Assembly (NCBI RefSeq): GCF_047495875.1
Contig: NC_092474.1
Coordinates: 4,667,001-4,731,000, forward strand
Direction: 5' to 3'
DNA from: Pithys albifrons albifrons
Taxonomy: Eukaryota > Chordata > Aves > Passeriformes > Thamnophilidae
DNA length: 64,000 nt
Numbering within the stretch: the first letter of the stretch is position 1; each line of letters opens with the position of its first letter. The notes below the pieces were generated by a model. It was not told where the DNA came from. It worked only from the letters and a program-made list of their open reading frames with translations, and made no database searches. Both the position numbers and the translations under genes were made by a program. Positions 23,395-37,269 of the stretch are shown here, piece by piece.

Positions 23395-23640
23395 CAGGGT
23401 TTAGTTTTACAGAGTATTCCCTGTATTTAAGCTAATTTTCCCCTGTTGCAGATGCAGCCCATTACTGTTACTCCTCCCTAAAATAAGCACACAAAAACTA
23501 CTTATTCCTTTTCTCCTTTGCAGCAGCCTTTTATGTACTTTGAAGACTGTTGTCCCTTCTTTTAGCTGTCTCTTCTCTAGTCTGCACAGCCCCAAATCTT
23601 TCAACCTCACCTCCTAAGTTTAGTACTTTGATCTTTCTCA
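23395..23640 (-). mobile_element. Old CR1/L3-like LINE fragment (reverse orientation)
   Basis: The + strand contains CAGCAGCCTTTTATGTACTT, then TGAAGACTGTTGTCCCTTCT, TTTAGCTGTCTCTTCTCTAG, TCTGCACAGCCCCAAATCTT and TCAACCTCACCTCC. This follows the order of the reverse-strand 3' domain of CR1-family elements ('...CTTAGCCTTCTCTTCTCCAGGCTAAACAACCCCA..TTCTTTCAACC'). It is clearly diverged, so an old CR1 or L3 subfamily. No intact reverse-transcriptase frame remains. Confidence 0.7.
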
Positions 23641-25139
23641 CTGCAGGAATGAGCCAACTTTTTACCTGAAGTGGAGTTTCCAAAGCTGATGCAATTAGAG
23701 GAGAGTAGGGAATGACTTGGTGTGTCACATGGCTTGGAGCTAAACTACTATTTGTGTTTCCCTGTGTGGTTTGTCAAACTTTTGGTTCATATTCTGCTTT
23801 TGACTCTCCATAATCTCAGGATTTTGCTTTCTGCAGGAAAGGGACCAGCCTGTGTCTTTCACTTGTAAAAATGGTCGACCTTAAAAGTAGAAATTTGCAT
23901 TTGTTCTTTATAGGTTACATCCTTGTTCATGTTTCCATATTTCTTTACTTCTTCAGCTAAATAGCTACTAATCAACAAGAGGAATATAGTGACCCTCTGA
24001 CCACAGATGGAGAAAATGATTGTCTACCTCAGGTTTTGAGTGTGTAGGTTTTATTTTAAAATTTTCCTAACTAGGTAACAATAGATTTGCATCTCTTTTA
24101 CATATAAACTTAAACCTGTACTAGTTGCTCTCAGATTCTTCAGTTATAATGTCAAAAAAACTGAAATCTCTTGACAGTGACGCTGATCTTTTCTTCCTTA
24201 TAAAGGAAAAAATTAGGAAAACTGGGGGGGGAAATGGTATTTTGGGTAGCAAATATTTGGTTTGGCTCATATTTTGATGTGACAAAACCACTTGTTTTGC
24301 CTGAGATGATTTAGATTAACAACCCTGTGAATCCTGGTGATAAAGACCATAGAAAATCTCCCATTTAGTGGATCCAGACTTTAAAACATCTTTATTATGA
24401 TCCTGCAGGTTATCCCCTTGCCAGTATGTGTGTAGGTTTTGTGGTTACAATGGGCAAAAGCTGCATCACCCACATGGGAAGCCCAAAGAAAACTGCCATC
24501 ACTGATGTGATTTAATTACTTTTGCTACAGTTTCTGATTTCTTTCATGGATAAAAAATGGCATCACTTTTGAAATGGATTGTGACAGTGTCATAGTACGT
24601 GATGAGTCACTAAAGAATGTGTTCCTGATATTAACATTTTCTGATCTTAAGCACTTTGTTTAGTAATGCTGAGCAGGGGTGTTTGAAAGAGCAGAATGTA
24701 CTTGACCATACCCGTCCCCTTCAAAGTTCATAACGACTCAACAGCTAAATCCCTTTTAATGGATCAGAAAATATGATCTATAGCTCATTTCTATGCTCTG
24801 AAATTATGGCAAATGGCCCATGACTGGTCTACAGAAGCATATTAAATACATTTTGGCTTAAGTTTTTTAGGAATGCCTAGACAAGGAAATATGGATGGAT
24901 GACACACTTAGCACTCTCCAAAAATGAGGTCTTCTGCCAACAGCTGATTTTTTACTTACCAGCTTAGATAAAGATTTTCCAGATGAATCCTGCCCTGTGG
25001 ATCTCTTTCTGTAATACACAGTTGGGATGTTAAATCTTCATCCTTATCAGGTAGTCAAATGCATGTTAGCACTACAGTTGACTGTTCCATACAATAACTA
25101 AGCCATATCTATACATTTGAATGTATATATAAGTGTGTG
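23641..25139. other. Anonymous non-coding DNA
   Basis: No gene recognised. A perfect AP-1/TRE core, TGAGTCA, lies at 24603-24609 and a G8 run near 24224-24231; neither is meaningful alone. Confidence 0.6.
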
Positions 25140-26320
25140 AGGGAGCTTTGGAGGGTAGTTGTGTGAGCTGCAGGGATGTCTGAGCTTTTGAGACATACCC
25201 ATGTGCTGTGATCAGCATCCTTTTGTTCTCTCCCTGTGCTCCACTGTGCATGGTGGTGGCAGAGGGACAGCCAGAAGGATGCTGTGAGACCTGTTGGCAT
25301 TTCTAACAAGGTGGGAGTGCCAGAATGGGCACAGGGAAGCTTGGAGAGCAGCACCCACACACTCCTAATGAGGACAGAGGGAGGAGGGTGGTTGTGCCAG
25401 CACAGCAGCAGCTCCAGGCAGCTCCTGGTGGTGGCAGCCGCGAGGGAAAACAGTATTGTCTGTGTGGGATTTAAAGCTATGTCAGAGCCCTCCTTCTCTG
25501 CAGAGTCCTGTCCCACCTGCTGTTTAAGCAGAAAACAGTCGTGTAGGTGGGAAAGGAAGTTCTGCACCTTGAGAAAGGTGCTGTCCTGAGCTGGTTAGAG
25601 ATAACTCGTGTGACAGCATGGGAGGCATACCAGTGTGTCATACAATGGGAAAGGAGCAGCAGAAGGTGCTGTGGAGGAGAGGAAATGCCAAGAGCCAGCC
25701 TGGGTAAATCCTGGATTGGGCAAGGAGAGGGGTTTTCCCTGACCTTCTTGGAGCTGCACCAGCTCACGTGGGAGCTGCACTCAGGTAGAAAACCCCTCCA
25801 GAAACCAGTCTCAGCCCACTCCAATCACAGCCATTTCAGCAGACACTGAGAGGCAAACTTCCTATGCTGACAGCTCTGCTAACCACTGACAAGGTGCCTT
25901 TTTTTAGGGGTTGAGGAGGGCATATAGCCAAAGGCATCCCACATTCCTTCTGCCGAGTGCGAAGGTTGCCAAAATTAGCGCACGTACACGGAGTGCACAA
26001 TAAGCCCTTTCCCGCTTGATGTGCCAAGAAGGCTCAGGATCTGTGAATTCTGCTGCTGGGAGGAAGCACATGCCCAGCATCTTGTCCATCAAAGCAGAAA
26101 ACACCTCCAAACGGCAGCAGGAACGAACCAGCATCGCGAGGAGCTGTTTCAAAGCAGCAGCAGAGCCGTGCAAAGGCAACTCTGAGCCTGTGCAAGCAGC
26201 TCCAAACCCGCTGCCAAGAGTGAAAAAGCGGCGCACGCCGGAGTGTAATCAGGCTCTTCAAATCTACTCTGCAAGTGCCTCTTGCTCCAAGAATCAGAAG
26301 TTCTCAGTGCTGTCTTAAGG
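25140..26320. other. G+C-richer patch ending in a CpG cluster
   Basis: Base composition is visibly richer in G and C than in the flanks, which is why many overlapping frames stay open on both strands here (for example 25109-25567 - and 25236-25589 +). None resembles a known protein and they contradict one another. At 25,954-26,241 I count 16 CpGs in about 290 bp, including a GCGGCGCACGCCGG stretch at 26,228-26,241, in a window otherwise poor in CpG. It could be a small CpG island (promoter or enhancer of an unseen transcript) or a GC-rich insertion. Confidence 0.5.
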
Positions 26321-29300
26321 GAGACATTTCACACTGGTTCTGTAGGTACAGCAGCAGAATTGCTTTAGCTGGAGCAGCGTTGCAAGGCTCTTATTCCATT
26401 TTGCAGGGGTAATAAACATTAGCTGAATAATTTAGGCTGAAACATTTTGCCCCATAAAATTTTTTTCCATTGACAAACAGTTATTTCTGTCATCCACAAT
26501 ACCCATTTTTAAGGACAGCAGAATGAAGCTGGGTTTTCCATTTAGCAGTTTCAAACTTTTTTGTTGTTGTTTAGGAGTCCTGATTTATTCACACTGTGTG
26601 CAGTGCTTTAGTGTGGCAGTATTTGCAGCCAGGATTTGAGGAAAAACATTATCCACTGGCAAGAAAAAAAGAGGAGAGATGTGGGTTTTATTTTTCAAGC
26701 AACTGGCCCACTGTTTTAGTAGTGAGGGGAGGAAAGGGATTGATTTCTTGAAAGAAATCTCTGATTTTTATGTATTCATCTGTGAATCTGACTGGGAAGC
26801 TCATGGATGTGGAAGAAGATTAGGACCCACCTCTCACTCAGATGCAGGTGGTCAGAAAGTTTCTCTGAGATAACAGAATTAAACTTGTAGGAAAACTGAT
26901 GAAGGATCCAGGTTCATTGTTTCTGGAGAGAGGTACATTTGGAGAAGGAGAGGCAAAACCTGTTCAGTGGGCATTGCTCTGGGCAGGTAAAGTCCCATGC
27001 CTGAATAGCAAGGGAGAGATGTTGGCAATTATTTGAACTATTATGGAAAAATGACCAGGTTTTACAGGTAACAAAGGATGTAGGTAAAGGGAATTCTAAT
27101 GAAAAACAGTACAAAATTTCTTGTTTTGTTCCATATTTGATCCTTCTTCATTGTGTTCACTTACTTGAACACTCACTTGAATTGCACCCCAGCGCCTGTG
27201 GGTTCTCCCCTTGGTGTGGCATTACACCCTGCTGAGGGGCTGGGGCTTGTCTTTGGTCACCCAGATAGGATGAGCCATAATGATTAAAAATATGTGTTAT
27301 TTCTTGGCTCTGCTTGTCCCTTAACTGATGATTCTGTATATCCATCCCACAGCTTTGGCATTGGCTCCACATCAGGTTTTGTCCCGAGGCCTCCTGGATG
27401 TAAATAAGAGCAGCAAGTGTTCCTAAGCTCAATGGTAAATATTATATTTCATGGCTCAATTTTCAGCTTATGTGATACATTGCTGGGGATATAAATGGAA
27501 AATTTAAAAAAGAAAATGGAAATATATGTTTACAATATTCATTTTAATTGCAGATATCTAATATCTTACTGCATCTTTATTTTCATGGGTATGATGAACC
27601 TAGAGAGAATTTCCTTTCTAGGTAAAACCAGCTGTAGTGAGTTTGTGCCTTATGAAAGTAGTTTCTTCACAAGTATCTTCAACTGAAATATTGTCAAGCC
27701 ATTGATGTAATATAGTGGTAACATTAAAAAGCATAGCAAGCAATTTTTTCTTTATTTTTCCTGTGCAACACTTGGTTGGTGTGGGCAAAATTCTGCCCTA
27801 AGTGTGCCAGCAGTGAGGTCCTGCATTCCAGAGGGAACAGGACTACCAGACAAAGTTAGGTGTAGTTATGGTGCCTTTAGTGAATAACTGCTTTTTGGAA
27901 AAGTGAAGTCTCCAGTCTATGAGTTTGCTGCTACTGGAAAAGTAGATTTGTTACATGAACTGACTGGAATGCAGTCAGGAAGCAGAAGGAATTCCATGGC
28001 ATGCAGAGCAGCAAGGACTTTAATCTATCCTGAAGTCTCTTGAAGCTCTCTCTTTTTGCTCTTCATATGCCCCTTTAAACATGAAGCAGCCTGTTGAACA
28101 CACACTCAGAATGTTAACTGAAATCTGTGGGATATTCTTTAGAAGTTTGATGGCAGAAAAGCAGAACTGAGATGTGAAGCCCCTCACTGTACCTGTGCAC
28201 ACAATCCCTTACACACAACCACAGGCTGGGCACCACTGGGGCTCTTTCCTCCCACTCCTAAAGATCTGGAATTCCAGGATTAAGGCACCACATTCACCTC
28301 ATGCAACTTCATGCAGCCCATGGGGTCGAGGGGGTAAATTATCAAAACTGAGGTTTTTCTGAGTGTACAGGTTGGCTGTGATTGCATGACATTTGGTTGT
28401 TGAACAGGCTGCTTTAATGAGCACATGAGGAAGGTTTCATCTCAAATAAATCTTATTCCCTTGTGTATCCATCCCTGCTGCCTCTCCAAAACTGCAAAGC
28501 CCTTTCGAAGGTTATTAGTTTGAAACACTTTAGGGGGTACAGCCCTGTACCAAACCTGTAACTGCCTGCATTGTTTTGATGGCAATAGACAAAGAGAGAA
28601 AAGCTCTCTTTGGTGTTTTTTTCCTGTATGTGCTGCTTTGCAAGTATTTTTCCATCCAATTAATCCCACTAGGTTTCTAATTGAAGTGGTGGTTTGCATA
28701 AATATTAATCAGTCACTAAGAAACATGAAGGATCAGGGCATGCCAAAGGAAGGAGTGTGTTTGGTGCCTTCTCTGATGATTTTTTGCTGAGCTCTCATAT
28801 CACAGATGCTCATATTGTTTTTCCATAGTGTGGGTTTTTTTGAGTTCTTTTGGTAATTTCAATATAGGTAACTAAATTATGTGTGTTACTTGTTCTAGTT
28901 CTCCCTTAATGCCATTTCAGTGGGAAGTGGCTACATATATTCTGTGCTGGTTTGGTGTCTCAGTCCCTCTGACTAGTGAATGGAGAAATATTTCTTCACT
29001 CTCCCTATGTTGTGAGGACAAATAAATTAAAGTCTTGGAGGCCTTTATACAGCAGGGGCTGTATAACCTATTACAGAAATTTGCAAAGCAACATTCTTGG
29101 TACTCACCCTGGCTCGGTGTAACTTCTTTGGGGCTGGCACATATTTAAGCTCCAAACTGAGGCAGTTTCAGATGTTCGGCTTTACAGGTTTGATTTGTCT
29201 CCATAGGATTGGTCTGATCACTTCATTAGACCCCTTTGCCTTTAGTAATTCAGTTCTTTAAAAATTTAGAAAAATTAAAGAACTAGTTAGGAAGGTAAAT

Positions 29301-32300
29301 TGAAAAAGAAGGAAAGGTACTGACCAGGCTAAGGCTTCTTTCTTTTTTATCAGTACTTAATTACAGAAAAATGATTTCCTGCGTAGAACTGGCAATGCTC
29401 TGGAATTTTGTATCTTATTAACAAAACCATTCACAGTTTCATACTTTATTCTGCCCTTGGGACTGCATTACAGTCAGCTTTTCTTGATGGCACGTTTCTG
29501 TGCTTTAGCAGGATGGCAGCACATGACTGTGACAAGATGCAGTTTTGTCAGACAGAGGAAGGGACAGAGTTGATTGTATAAAACCAACAAAGCTGACTTT
29601 TCTATCAAAGCTTTTCAACCAAGTTGGACAAGGTGGAGAAATATGACAAAACATCAGAGCTTAAGTGTTAATATTTAAATGTTGCATAACACTTTCCCAT
29701 CCATCCCTGTACTCCAATACTGCAGAAAGTACATTCCCATCCACAGGACCAAGCCACAGCCCAGAGTTGTATCCATTAGGCTTTCCCATTGCAATTATTA
29801 AGCTCAGTGAAGTCCCAAATGCTGCTAAAATTAAGGTGCCAGAGGAAAATAGTCTGAAACATCCCATTCTACATCTTCCCTTGTGGTGACATCAGACAGC
29901 CTCATGGACATCCAGGGAGCACAAACACAACTGCAGAGGGGGCAGGGAAAGAAGTTTCAGTTTTCCTTCTGCTGAAATGTAGGAGTTCAGGGGAAATACT
30001 GACAGTTCAGGATATTTGCCTTCCTCCAGGCATGCCATCAGCTGTTGTATAAGCTTCACAACAAAACTCCCCAAAATGACAGTGCTTTGTTTGCTGCTGC
30101 AGTGAGAAATCAGGCTGTTCCTGGGGGAGTGTTTTTTAACATCCTTGCAATGCAAGGGTAGAGAGAAGCCTCAAACCACTGTGTGATGACATCCACTCCA
30201 AGTTCTCAAACATGAGAATGCTCTTCCTGTCTGTCACTGTGCAACACTCACCTGAAAGGACACTAAAATGGAAATTTTAGAACAGCCAAAGAAAAGTCAC
30301 AAAATGATGGAGCTTGTCAGCTGCTAATTTGATATCCAGCCACATACATGTTCTGTGTCTCCTTGTATTAAATCACTCTGTGCAAGTCTTTAGCTGTTAA
30401 ATAAAACAAGGTATAGCCATAAGCAGCAGACCAGCATCAGTTTTCTCTTCCCTGCCTCCATCATCACAGCTTCAGGTTATCATTGTGCTTCTTCAGATCA
30501 GTGATTGTGATTAGTAGATCTGGGTAATCTACAGGTAATTTTGGTCAGTTTTGAGGGGCTGTGTAGAACTCTATTGCATGTTGCACCAGGTGTATTGAGT
30601 TAAACTGAGGTTACACTGTCAGTGAGCTACAACAACAAGAGAGTCCCTCTGTGTGTGCTTAGAAAAGTTTACAAACTTGCACCTATTTGCTTAATAAATC
30701 AATAGAAAAATAAGGTCCAAAGGGAGCAGTGGTTCTTATGGTCAGGAAAAATCACAGTAACAGAAGAAGACAGAGTGTAACACTGCACAGTCCACTGGGG
30801 AGAACACAGGGCTGGGCTTGGGGAGGGGGAGGCCTCTGGGGAGGCAGGTTGATGTTCCTGCTGGGAGAGGTCTTAGAAATCCATTTCCTGTGCCATGAAA
30901 CCCTGTGAAGTTTTGAAAAGCCTCACTATTTTGTCTTCACAAAAACATTTTGAAAGAAATAGAGTAGCTTGGTCATAAGGTCACTCTTTAGCAGGCCAAA
31001 GATCCAAGTCTTCTGATCCTTGAAGATCAGGTTTGTACATGGTCTGCACTAACTGGTGTGTGTATCTCTCACATGCCCAGGGAAGAATATTGCTCATGAA
31101 AACTTTTTATGGCTTTGACAAGTGTTCAATTATAGATTAAATATATTTTTGCCAAAAAAAAAATCATAAGCTGTTTTTTCCTTTGGCTTTGCCAGTTCTT
31201 TATTTTTCTCTCCTTTCATCTCTAAGCCTCCTACCTTTTTCTGTCTTGTCTATTTTGATTCAGCCCATGGCCTGAATGACTCCTGTCTTGCTGTGTGCTT
31301 GTACAGTGTCTATCACAACAGGTTTCAATCTGTTAGCACCTAAAGGCATTAACATAATGCAGGTAATAAGATCTAAATTTAACTTGCTCACAACTACTTT
31401 ACCCACTCTAATATGCATCACACTCTTCAGCTGACAGCCTCCAATTGCATATAATAACTGCCTGGTACAGTGCACAGACAAAGAAGGTGGTAGAAAGCAG
31501 TTACCTCAAATTAAAAAAAAAAAATTTTCCCATCCAGAGACCTCGACTTCATTTTTCCCCATTGCTTTCGAAAGCTTCATGTCAAGATAGATTTTCCTTT
31601 CATTTTGATGACATTAAATCTCATGGCTGGCATAAAATGTGTTTTATGAGTTATTAAAGAATGTTATGGTGTCTGAATTGGGCAATCATTAAATAAATGT
31701 TACTGTATAGTTTATTAGAAAAATTTAAGTACTTGCATTTTTACTCATTCTCTCTAGGAAGGTTGATTTTCTGGCTTTTCTTCTGTTTTCTGTTTTTATG
31801 ATCTGGAATAAACTCTACAAATTTCATGGTTCATTCAAATACCCCTAAGAGGCTTAATTGACAAAGATCCCATTTGAACAAGAAATAACTAAAGAGCACG
31901 TTCCTAATTTGTTGTGTTTAGTTCAGTGAGAATCCCAAACTAAAAACTCCAGAAAATTAAATTCAAATCCTTTAGTCTGTAATTCTTTTCTTTCACAAGT
32001 TGTCATCATAGAGATTACCAGTAATAATCAAATTATGGATGGGAAATTGGAAAAAAATAATTCAATTCAAAAAGTAGAAAAGGACTAAATCATAGGGAAC
32101 AATTTTTAAGGGTCCCTTTGGACACTGTACACTGCCTTTGGGTCTTGGCAAGATTTATCCTCTTGCTTAGCTCAACATTCATTGAGTGCTGCCTGTAGTC
32201 ACCCCCAAGGAAGTCCTTCCATGAACAGGAGCACAAACCCAGGCAAGACACTGGTGCCAAGTTTCCAGGAAATCTGTGATGGTAACTTCTTTGACTTGAG

Positions 32301-34088
32301 CTGCAACCATCTGAAAATACTGTCTGAGCACATCACTCAGCTGCCTTCAAGAGCCAATGGAAGGCTTCCAAAACACAGGGATAACCTTTTGGAAGCACCT
32401 TCCTCCCTCTCTCTTAACTATGGAGATAGCTAATATTGGTTTAAGCTGGATCCCAACCTGAACAGCCAGTTTGGGATGAACTTCCATCCCAGATCCACAG
32501 AAAGCTGCACTGGACAGTTGTGTGTTACAGCTGTTTCCACTGTGTGGGACTGTCCTGAAAAGGAGAGATGTTTGGCTTTGGTTTCCCTCTTCCTGAGCAC
32601 ACTGTACACTTTCTGATTTGCAGTTGCCTGTTCTATGTAGTGTGAGCCTCACTTAGGCTTGGAGATAAGGTGTTACAGCTTAAAAGCTGCTGCTGGACTG
32701 GACTGAGATCAAAAGAACTTCTTAGTTTTGTTGTGTCTTCTCAAAGATTAAGGCAAAGCACAAGAACACGTACAGGCAGTTTGGTTCCAAGCTGTTGGAA
32801 GTGTCTCAGCAAACACTAGCACTGAACTGAGCTGTTACCAGCAATATGAGTGCAGCTGTGTACTGAGGAACAAACTGCAAAGTCTCATCAAAATGCAATT
32901 CTAGGACCAGGCAGCCAGTTTAACAATGTCCTTTTGTCTGTCACAGTTGCATTAACCCTCTGCTGCTGATGTCTCAAAAGAGAGGTAATCTCAGCAAAAA
33001 TCACAGATCAGTGTCACACTGACCATGAACAATCACTGTGCTTGTTTGGTGTGTCCCAGGTAGAGATCACAGCTTCTTTCTCAGTACCAGGGCACCAAAG
33101 ACACAAATATTACTACAGTTACCCAGAGATCTGCAGAAAACAGGGCCAGATTGGGATTTCATGTTGTGATTTTTGTTGTTGTTGCTGTTAATTTTTCCCT
33201 AGGAACTCATGCTTATTTTTTGATTCACTCTTACTCATTCTGAAGGTCTCATGGCTGTGTGGTCCATTTGCAGTTGCCATCATCTTTGCTCACCCCATTT
33301 CTTCTTTGATTACATGAATTTGTGGTGCTGGAAGCTCTTGATCTTTTCCAGAATTCAAACATACAGTGATTGGGTCCATACCCTTGATATGCAACTTCTC
33401 TTGTCCATCTATAACATAACTTAATCTCTCCTGGCTCTTTTCCATTCAATTTTCTTCCATTTCAATGGGTTCAAAAATAACTCCTGCATATTTAATTATG
33501 CTTCACTTCACTCTGTTCCTTCTAGTCCATCCAGTCTCCAGTGCAATGCTCTGTCTGCTGACAGACTCCCCATTTAGGCTGGCTGCTGTTCAACCTATTA
33601 TACATCCAGCCTGTATCGACTGGAAAAGGTTGTTATCTTGTAAGCCTTTGCAGCAAAGTATTGCTGAACCAAAAATTAGGTCAACAATGTCATATGAGGG
33701 CCTTGCAGCTCCCTACAAAATTGATCATTAAGGGCCATGAAAGCAGGATTTAACAGTGGACAGAGAAGTAAAGGGCTAATCAGAAGAATATTTCCCTTTT
33801 CTCTTTTAATAAGCTATCATTTATCCTTGTTCTGTTTTGATCCCTCTGGGGCACATCTCCTGTGCAGGGAAATTTAAAAAAGAGAAAAAGAGAGAACAGT
33901 AATAATGAAATAGTGCATGTGTTTAAATATTTTTGCAGCAGAAAAGAAGCATCCTAGAATTTCTCACTAAATCTGTGATGAAATGCAAGAAGTACAGGCT
34001 TGTCAAAGTCATAATTAAGTTTCAGTTCCAGAGGGATGTTTGTGCTGAAGTCTGCTGTGTTTTCTTGCAGGAAATTATCTCTCTGGAG
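26321..34088. other. Anonymous non-coding DNA
   Basis: No exon recognised. Contains short palindromes (28536-28551 and 29252-29284, arms of 7 and 10 bp), a G-quadruplex motif at 30809-30829, A-runs near 31,152-31,162 and 31,512-31,525, and a GTT-type triplet run at about 33,171-33,187. Open frames overlap and are unremarkable. Confidence 0.6.
30809..30829 (+). other. G-quadruplex motif
   Basis: Four G-runs of at least three separated by CT, CTT and A: GGG-CT-GGG-CTT-GGGG-A-GGGGG. It meets the usual G3+N1-7 rule with short loops, which favours a stable fold. A further GGGG follows at about 30,838. Its role is unknown and no neighbouring gene is visible. Confidence 0.8.
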
Positions 34089-34145
34089 AGCCCTGATCCA
34101 GAAGCTCACTGAAGTCAATGGAAGTTTTTCCACTGACTCAAGGAG
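34089..34145. repeat. Old dispersed sauropsid repeat (AGTCAATGG type)
   Basis: Reads GCCCTGATCCAGAAGCTCAC, then TGAAGTCAATGGAAG, TTTTTCCACTGACTCA. I recognise the pattern 'CCTGATCC ... TGAAGTCAATGG...CCATTGACTTCA' as a common dispersed element in bird and reptile DNA with an internal imperfect palindrome. I cannot give its family name. A second copy is at 51041. Confidence 0.5.
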
Positions 34146-37100
34146 TCTAAGAGTAAAACCCTAAAAACCAGCTGGAGCTTGGTATGTGTTGGGATTATCA
34201 CCACAATAATTTGATTTCTTGTTTAGCACCAGTGTCTGCTGTCAATTCATGCCCCAACTAAAGTAAATGATACACAAACACTAAGCAAAGGACAGTCCCT
34301 GTGTTGAAAAACATCTGACCAGAATAGGAGCTTTCCTTTATTCTACAAACAATCACATCTTTATGAATATATTTACCTCAGCACATTGGGATGCATGTCA
34401 AGGGAATTCTGACAAACACACAAAGGTACTGGAGGTGAAGTGAACCCTAATTTAGCTATTTGAATATCCTCTGCAAAGTAAAAGCATTCATATTTCATGG
34501 ATTCACAGATCTCAGAGCCCAAGATGTTTGACCTACCTTACATTAACTCCTCATCTCAGATGAATGCAGTTCATCTTGTCTTGCAGCATAAATATGAATA
34601 GCATTTTAAACTGCTGAAGGTGTTTGTTTCCTCTGAGATGCACTTTTCATTTGTTGCATTAGCAGGACCAGTGAGTGATAGCACTTCTTTTAATGCTATG
34701 GGATTAGGTACAGAATCAGGGTGAGGGAAAGGGGAGGGAGCTGAGATACAGTGAGGGATACTAGTTTGATTTTCCCAATGAGTGAATGAGTTGCTCAGGG
34801 AAGGGGAATGACGTGACAGTCTCCAGGCACCAAAGTACACAAGAGTTGGTAAAGTAAAAAGATACAGCAGTATCTGACTGACCTGCACCAAAAAAGGAGT
34901 TTTGTGTCCCATAGTAAAATGTTGCTTAGGGTTGGAGGCACTAAGCATCTGTCAGAGGATGCACTATGGGCTTGACCTGAAGTCTTCTGAATCCAAGGGA
35001 AAGATGCTCATGGCTCTCAGAGGATGATGAATCAAGGTTGAAATATTTTTCTTCAGTTAAGTTCAATTTTTAATATCTTATCTTCAATCCATGGGAACTG
35101 CCATTATGTGCTGAGACTGAGAATGTTGTATGCTGGCCATGCCCCCCAGGCCTGACAGAAACATCAGTTAGACTTGTAATATGACAACAAAAGAGGAGTG
35201 CTAAAGAGCCATCATATTTTTTGGAAAAATGTGAGAAAATTAATGACAGGAGATACTTATTTTTTAAATATTGTTAAAAAGTGGATGGAATTTGAAGTGC
35301 AAAACTTAGAAAGAAATCACTGCAGTCATCTCAGTCTTCTCAAGCTGCCAAATTCTGCAAAACCTGGTGTGGCACACACACACAAAGACAAAAAGAAATC
35401 TGCTTTTTTTATGTTCCCTAGAAAATCTGTGGAGGATCTCTATCTTGAAAAGATAATAATTTGAATTAATTGCTGATGTTGATTAATTAATTATCTTAAA
35501 AAGTGTTTCCCAGGGCACCCACACAGCTACAGTTGCTGAAGGAAGTTTGTGATATATATTTTACCCATCTTTGACCACCATGTTATTCTAAACATTTCAC
35601 AGGAGCTTCAAACAAAGCCCAGAGAGAAAATGATCTGATTTCTCAGAGTTGTTCATGCTGCCTGTCTTAGGCTGTGCCAAGGGACCGGCTCCTCTGGAGT
35701 CATTGCTGTTGTTCTCCTGTGTCCCTGGATGCCCTCTCAGACCTGGGTGTCTGTGCCCTGCAAGGCAGGCTCTAAGTGGCAGGTTCACAGCCTGCCTGGG
35801 GCACTGCCCGGGCACTTCCCAACCACACGGTGCTGACACGGCTCCAGTGGCTCCCTGAGGTCACCAGCAATAGCTGAGCTGCCCTGAGGCCTCTCATTTC
35901 TGCAGTGGAAAATGCTGCAATAATAATTTTGCCATCTCTTGTCATGTGTGGCTGCACCTTTCCTTTCCACAGCTGTATCCTCATTTTACCCCCCGAGCCT
36001 CACTGCTGTTCTGGGCTGAATTCACACACACAGAGCATCCTACACCTCAAAGTGCTCTCCAAAGCCAGGCCTAGAGCATGGCCAATATAAGCCATGGCAA
36101 TCAGTCCCCTTTCCATCTGCATTTCCCTTGGCACAGAGGGAAGCAGGGTTAGGTCACTGGTGCAGTACTGAGGAACACAAATGGAAGAGACAAAGAGAAG
36201 GTGTGAGTGTGGGAATGCAAGAACAGTGAGCTGGCTGGGCAGGGCAGGTATTAATGAAGGTACTCCAGGAGAGAATATTTAAGAGGCACTTCCACCAAAC
36301 AAAGTGTTTAATGTAGGGAAGACTTCCATTTGAATTTTTTGTTGGGCATAACATCATTTTCTCTGTTGTTTAATAGCTTCTCCAGAACTTGAAACTAATA
36401 CCTGTTTTCTTTTCTGACTTGTATTTCACTGGTATTGGAAGAGATTCTGCTTGCTCCCTGGATTTTTAAATAATTTAGATGTATTTCAAAGAGCAGAAAG
36501 GCACCAGAGTACCTTTAGTATCCCTTTCATGAAGTGCTGCATTCAGGTACACTGCAGATGCAAAGACCATCATGCTGGTGGTAGAATGTTGTACCCTGGG
36601 AGCCACAGGAGAGCAGAGTGTAACTCCTGCCCTCTGCCTCTCACACAGGCTGTCCTGCCCCAGGCTTTGGACACAGGGAGGTAGAATCATTCTGGGTTCA
36701 AAAGACAATCACTGGAATGTCTCCAAAACAAGATCTAATGTCAGAAACAGTTAAGAAGTTAATTCTGTGCTGTAAAAAATGTTATTTGGAAACTGCTGCT
36801 TTTAAATAATTGCCACCTTTTGATATATTGGGTCTATTTTACCAACCCAGAACTCACTCTTGGACTTGAAACAAAGCTGAGAACAAAGACTGCCTGTGTG
36901 AAACAGGACTGCTTTAAACACAGCTGCAGGTGCCTGCACAATGTTCACATCTGACAGGAAAGCACTAAAGTCAGAGAAGTAAAATGGCCACTGAACTATT
37001 ATGTACAATGAAAATTCCTGGCTAAACATATATTCTCATTCCATTTCCTAGTGCAGCATGTATGTCCCTGGGGTGAGAGTCAGAGCTGGTTATGAGAACA

Positions 37101-37231
37101 TTGTAATGAACTGCCTGAGAACTGTGGTGTGCATCCCACAGCCCTCTGCTGGAAGAGGTTTGGAGCTCCTAAGTGTGGATCTGATAGAAACAAACAGAAA
37201 CTTATTTTTCTATTATTCAAAAACCTTTGTT

Positions 37232-37269
37232 AAAAAAAAAAGCAACAAACAAAAAAACAACCAACAAAC
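37232..37269. repeat. A-rich simple sequence (AACAAAC type)
   Basis: A run of about ten A is followed by irregular CAAC/AAAC units. It could be a decayed poly-A tail, but no retroposed body is recognisable upstream. Confidence 0.7.

Noticed and set aside
25109..25589. Long overlapping frames on both strands (152 and 117 codons)
   Set aside because: They lie antisense to each other in a G+C-richer patch where stops are rarer, and neither shows a domain or protein-like composition.
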